Source of the DNA: Allomyces arbusculus
Lineage: Eukaryota > Blastocladiomycota > Blastocladiomycetes > Blastocladiales > Blastocladiaceae
DNA length: 64,000 bases
Assembly (NCBI GenBank): GCA_027604705.1
Contig: JADHYV010000027.1
Span: 236,774-300,773, forward strand
Direction of reading: 5' to 3'
Shown here: one piece after another, positions 60,094-64,000 of the stretch
How positions within the stretch are numbered: position 1 is the first letter of the stretch
Layout: the number at the start of each line of letters is the position of its first letter
Notes under the pieces: generated by a model
The model's database searches: none
What the model was told of the DNA's origin: nothing
The model's input: only the letters and a program-made list of their open reading frames with translations
Position numbers and translations under genes: made by a program

Positions 60094-63000
60094 CTATCCG
60101 CGCGACACGGGCACTTCCTCGATCCCAATCATATCACGGAGCTTGCGGAATGCAGGAGCAGCGAGCGGCTTGGTCAAAATGTCGGCAATCTGGTTCTCCG
60201 TGTCCACGCGCTGCAGATCAATCGTCTTCTTGGCGACTTGGTCCTGCAGCCAGTGCGCATGGATCTCGACGTGCTTGGACGAGAGCAATGCGTCTTTGGC
60301 GACACGCTCTGCCGATTCGTTGTCCTCCATGAGTGGTGTTGGTCCATCCGGCTTGTACCCAAGTTCCTCGAGCAGCGCACGCATCGTGAGAATCGTGTCA
60401 CCGGCAAGACTTGCAGACACATACTCAGCAGCCATGGTCGACTTGGCCACAAGCGTCTGTTTCTTCGACCGCCAGGCGACTGGACTGCCGCCAACGCGTA
60501 CCACATACCCAGATGTTGACTTGCAATCGCTGTGATCCTCGGCCCAGTCGGCATCCGCAAACGCTTCGATTTTCATGTCCTTGCCCGAGAACTTGATGCC
60601 GAGGTTCGACGTTCCAAGCAAGTATCCGACGAGCCGTTTTGCAGCCTCAAGATGAAGCGTACCAGGTGCGTGCATGAATCGGCCAAGAATGGCGGTTGCG
60701 GCGGCAATGTCTGGGCGTGTTTTGGTCGCAGCAAATAGCAGCGACCCGACAATGGCGAGGTAGTCGCGCTTTACTGCCGGATCAACGACCTTGGGCAAGT
60801 TGAACAGCTCCTTGAAGTCCGACGTCCGCATTGGGATCACTGGCTGTATCTTGTCAGGGATCTGGAACCGCTCGCCCATCGACTTGACGTACTGGCTCTG
60901 GTCAAGAGAGATTGCGCCGTTTTCGCCGTACGTGATCTTGCACACAAGCAGCCATACTGCGTCGCCCAAATTGTGCACCTTGAACTCGGACTTTGGCTTT
61001 TCAACGATTCATACTCAGCGGCCATGGTCGACTTCGCCACGAGTGTCTGCTTCTTTGAGTGCCAGACGACGGGGCTGCGACTGATCCGTACTACAAAACC
61101 CAACGTTGACTTGCGGTCACCACGATCCTCAGCCCAATCGGCATCGGCAAATGCTTCAAGATTCATGTCCTTGCCCGAGAACTTGATGCCGAGGTTTGAC
61201 GTCCCCAACAGGTACCCAACGAGACGTTTCGCTGCTTTGAGATGTAACGTTCCAGGTGCATGCATGAAGCGGCCAAGAATTGCAGTCGCGGCGGCGATAT
61301 CTGGGCGTGTCTCGGTCGCAGTGAACAGCAACGACCCAACATTGGCAAGGTACTCGCTCTTCACGGCCAAATCGACAGTGTTGGGCAAGTTGAGCAGCTC
61401 CTTGAAGTCGTTGGGCCACATCGGGATCACTGGCCGCATCTTGTCTGGAATCGGGAACCGCTCTCCCATTGACTTGACGTACTCCCTGATCAAGGTATAT
61501 CGTACCATCGTCACTGTACGTGATTTTGCAGCCGAGCAACTATGCCGCATCGCCCAAGTCGTGCACCTTGAACTCGGACTTGAGCCTTTCGACAATCCAC
61601 TTGCACAGCTCCTGGTTTGATGCGACAATCGGCAGGTCGTCGACATAGACGCCAATGAAGATCACGCCCTTGCCTGTCTTGTACATGAACAGACACTTGT
61701 CGTACTTGGATTCTGCGAAACCGAGCAAGTTCAGGTAGTCGGCCAAACGGCAGAACCACATGTGCGGCGCCTGCTTGGTGCCATACAGCGCCTTGATGAG
61801 CATGCAGACCTTGTCCGGGTGTTCCTGGTCGACGAACTCCGACGGCTGCTCCATGAGGACGCGCTCCTTGATGTATCCGTACAGGAAGATTGTCTTGATA
61901 TCGAGTTGCAGTGGCCGGACCTTGAGGTGAGCAGCGAGCGCCAGGATCAAGCGCAGTGTGTCAAACGACGCGACGGGTGCAAACGTATCCGTGTAATGCA
62001 CGCCTGGGATGGCCATGTATCCCTTGGCAACGAGCCGCGACTTGGTGCGCACTGGTTTTCCATCAGCTCCGAGTTTCCACTTGAAAATCCAACTGGAGCG
62101 CATCACCTTGTCACCTGGGTGGTGATTCACGAGCACCCATGTCCCATTCTCGACGAGCGAGTTGTACTCGTCAAATGTTGGTGCACGCCAGTCTGCGTGC
62201 GCAAGAGCTTCCTCGACCGTCTTGGGTTCCCAAACCATGCTCTTGGCGCCGACCTGAGCTGATGCGACACACGCAAGCACCATGCTTGCAGATTCGACAA
62301 ATTTCGCGATGTCCGAGTCCGGGTTCGCGCATAGAAACAATGTCGGCAAATCGAGGTCGACGATTCCAGATAGGGGCCAGCCAGAGTTGACACCAGGGCC
62401 AGCTAGGGAACGAACAAGTGCGGTCGAGGCGTCAGTTTCTTCAAAGTTCGAGCGAATCGCATGCGGTGTTTCAACCGCATCAGCAGTGCGTTCGACGTTC
62501 CTTCTGAGTTCAGTTTCCACCTCCCCCACATCGGGCGCATGACGGACGCGGGCTGCAGAATCGTGATCAAATCGGTGGGCAACCTCAGGGTGCAGGCCAC
62601 GCAAACGGCGTGATTGCTGAGCGACAGGCCCTTGAGCATCAGGTTCACAAGCAGCAACACCTCGAACATCCACTTCTGGCACCCCTACAAACAGCAACTC
62701 CAATCGGTTCCCCATGAACTTACAGTAGATCTCGCTCTTCGACCACCTGTGGGCGGACATGTTCCAACGCCAGCTCGGCCAGTGGGAGAGCAGCAATGGG
62801 ATCGACCATGGGAGCTTGATCAGGAACCGCAGCAGGTGCCTGAACTTGATCACATCGAGTATCATGTACGACTTCCTCTTTTTCGACTTCATCTTCTCTG
62901 ACATAACCAACCACAGTCAGTGGCATATTCTGCAGCCCCAAATCAACCTGCACGAGCAACCCAACCTTGACCTTGGCTGATGGCAATGCGCGAGTTGCAC

Positions 63001-63927
63001 CAGCATAAACCCGAGATTCTGTGACACACTGCCGCTCTGCAAACTTGACATCTCGCGTGACGAACACCTTCTGTCCGTCCTACACACGGTGTCTATCGCG
63101 CGTGACCCACAGCTGTTCGTCTCCATCTCAGACCATGTGTACCACAATACCTGCTGCTAATTTGGACACGCCCAGACAAGCCTGTGTCGTTGGAAGGATG
63201 GCGCCACCAAGTGAGCCCCACACCTTGCACTTGGACATGTTGGGTAGTGCACCAAACACAATCTGGAACGGCGAGTGACCCTTGAGCAAATGACTTGGCA
63301 CACTGTTGAGCACACAGCATGCAGCATGCACGCATTCCAGCCAGAGCAAGTCCGGTGCCTTGGCGGCTGTCATGGCTGCACGCACCATCAACTTGAGGAC
63401 GCCCTGTGTCTGCTCAGCAAGCCTATTCGACTTGGGCAGGTTTGGCGACATTGTCGACAAATGCATGCGACATGCAAGCAGAACCGAGTGCAAATTGTTG
63501 CCAATGAACTCGCCACCGTGGTCGCTGTGCAGCCGGCCTGCAGACACACCAAAGAACGACTTGGCGTGCGAGAGCATATCGAGAAACAGTGGCCCAAAAT
63601 CGTCCTTGCTGCGGAGAAGCAACACAAAGCACCAGCGCAAGTACTCATCCATGACTGTGGCAAAGTAGTTGATGCCTCCAATGTCGACCGTCTTGGTTGA
63701 CGCCAAATCTGCGTGAAGAATGCCAAAGATTCGACTTGCACGCAGATGGTGCAGCGGATGTGGCCAGTTGCACGCATTGGCCACGAGATACTTCATGCAC
63801 TCGTGAGCTGGCTTCGCTGCACCCACGTCGTCCTTGATGCCATGTTCGAGCGTGCACACGGCCGAAATTGCGATCATGACCAACGTGAAACAAACGTGCG
63901 TGCCACAGCTCTGCGAGCGACACCTTC
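60094..63927 (-). mobile_element. Copia element B, integrase to RNase H, defective
   Basis: Minus-strand pol of the same family. The order runs from GAG-pre-integrase (SLAELWHARLFHVGHD near 63920) through the integrase core (LHSDHGGEFIGN) to a reverse transcriptase (LVAKGYMAIPGVHYTDTFAP, LYGTKQAPHMWF, the YVDD box in FIGVYVDDLPIV) and RNase H (FADADWAED, STMAAEY, MEDNESA, ADILTKPL), ending at 60094. Defects: frame changes between 62917 and 63150, a TAG at 61542-61540 where the duplicate copy has TGG, and an out-of-frame tandem duplication (separate entry). Its 5' part is cut at 63927 by a plus-strand LTR. The last 0.9 kb, 60094-61010, is a clean open frame. Confidence 0.9.
60421..61597 (-). 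repeat. Tandem duplication of about 590 bp inside pol
   Basis: The segment from the end of reverse transcriptase (VHNLGDAVWLLVCKITY) to the RNase H block STMAAEY occurs twice, at 61013-61597 and at 60421-61010. The copies align throughout, with many substitutions. The junction at 61010/61011 is out of frame, so the upstream copy cannot be translated into the downstream one. Confidence 0.85.
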
Positions 63928-64000
63928 TGTCGGAGTGTTCGGCTCGCATTTGTGTTTCCCCTTTGATGTTTTTCCTTTGTCGTTTCATCGCTGGAGTTGT
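63928..64000 (+). mobile_element. Start of a third copia LTR (element C), cut by window end
   Basis: From 63928 the plus strand reads TGTCGGAGTGTTCGGCTCGC and continues like the other two LTRs to the end of the window. It interrupts the element B pol frame just before SLAELWHARLF. The 5 bp before it, CCTTC at 63923-63927, is the expected target duplication; the other end is outside the window. Confidence 0.75.

Overview
The window looks like nuclear DNA of an early-diverging, zoospore-type fungus. It is G+C-rich, and its genes carry many short GT..AG introns, mostly 64-120 nt. It encodes fungal and general eukaryotic housekeeping proteins: RFC2, Rpn10, PSMD9/Nas2, Got1, EMC3, La, glutathione synthetase, AMPK beta, a Vip1-type kinase and a Gcn4-type bZIP. 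It also has a large local family of F-box-like/LRR genes and an animal-like chitin deacetylase. A Blastocladiomycota (Allomyces-like) source is my inference; no marker gene proves it.

Layout. 0.2-10.2 kb is a head-to-tail array of F-box-like/LRR genes on the minus strand, in the order A, decayed copy, B, A' (pseudogene), B'. A sixth copy lies on the plus strand at 13.3-14.7 kb, beyond EMC3 and pyroglutamyl-peptidase I. 16-24 kb holds a Gcn4-like bZIP with a two-uORF leader, a membrane-anchored CE4 deacetylase, a small coiled-coil protein and a DUF4050 protein. 24.6-32.7 kb holds GOT1, a tRNA-Val(CAC), the La protein, a large second bZIP and Rpn10. 34-48 kb holds an SSUH2-like protein, a PPIP5K/Vip1 kinase, a CDK5RAP1-type methylthiotransferase, a zinc-finger protein and glutathione synthetase. 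48.8-55.2 kb holds a small secreted protein, AMPK beta, RFC2 and the proteasome chaperone PSMD9. From about 55.2 kb to the end the DNA is repeat-derived: an unassigned low-complexity stretch, then nested Ty1/copia retrotransposons in opposite orientations.

Many genes are multi-exon. I joined exons by hand, requiring reading-phase continuity and matching to family signatures, and the exon coordinates are given in the entries. The most notable observations are the uORF1/uORF2 leader on the Gcn4-like gene, birth-and-death evolution in the F-box/LRR array, the unusual CE4 architecture with a MopE-like motif, and the nested copia elements with an internal pol duplication.
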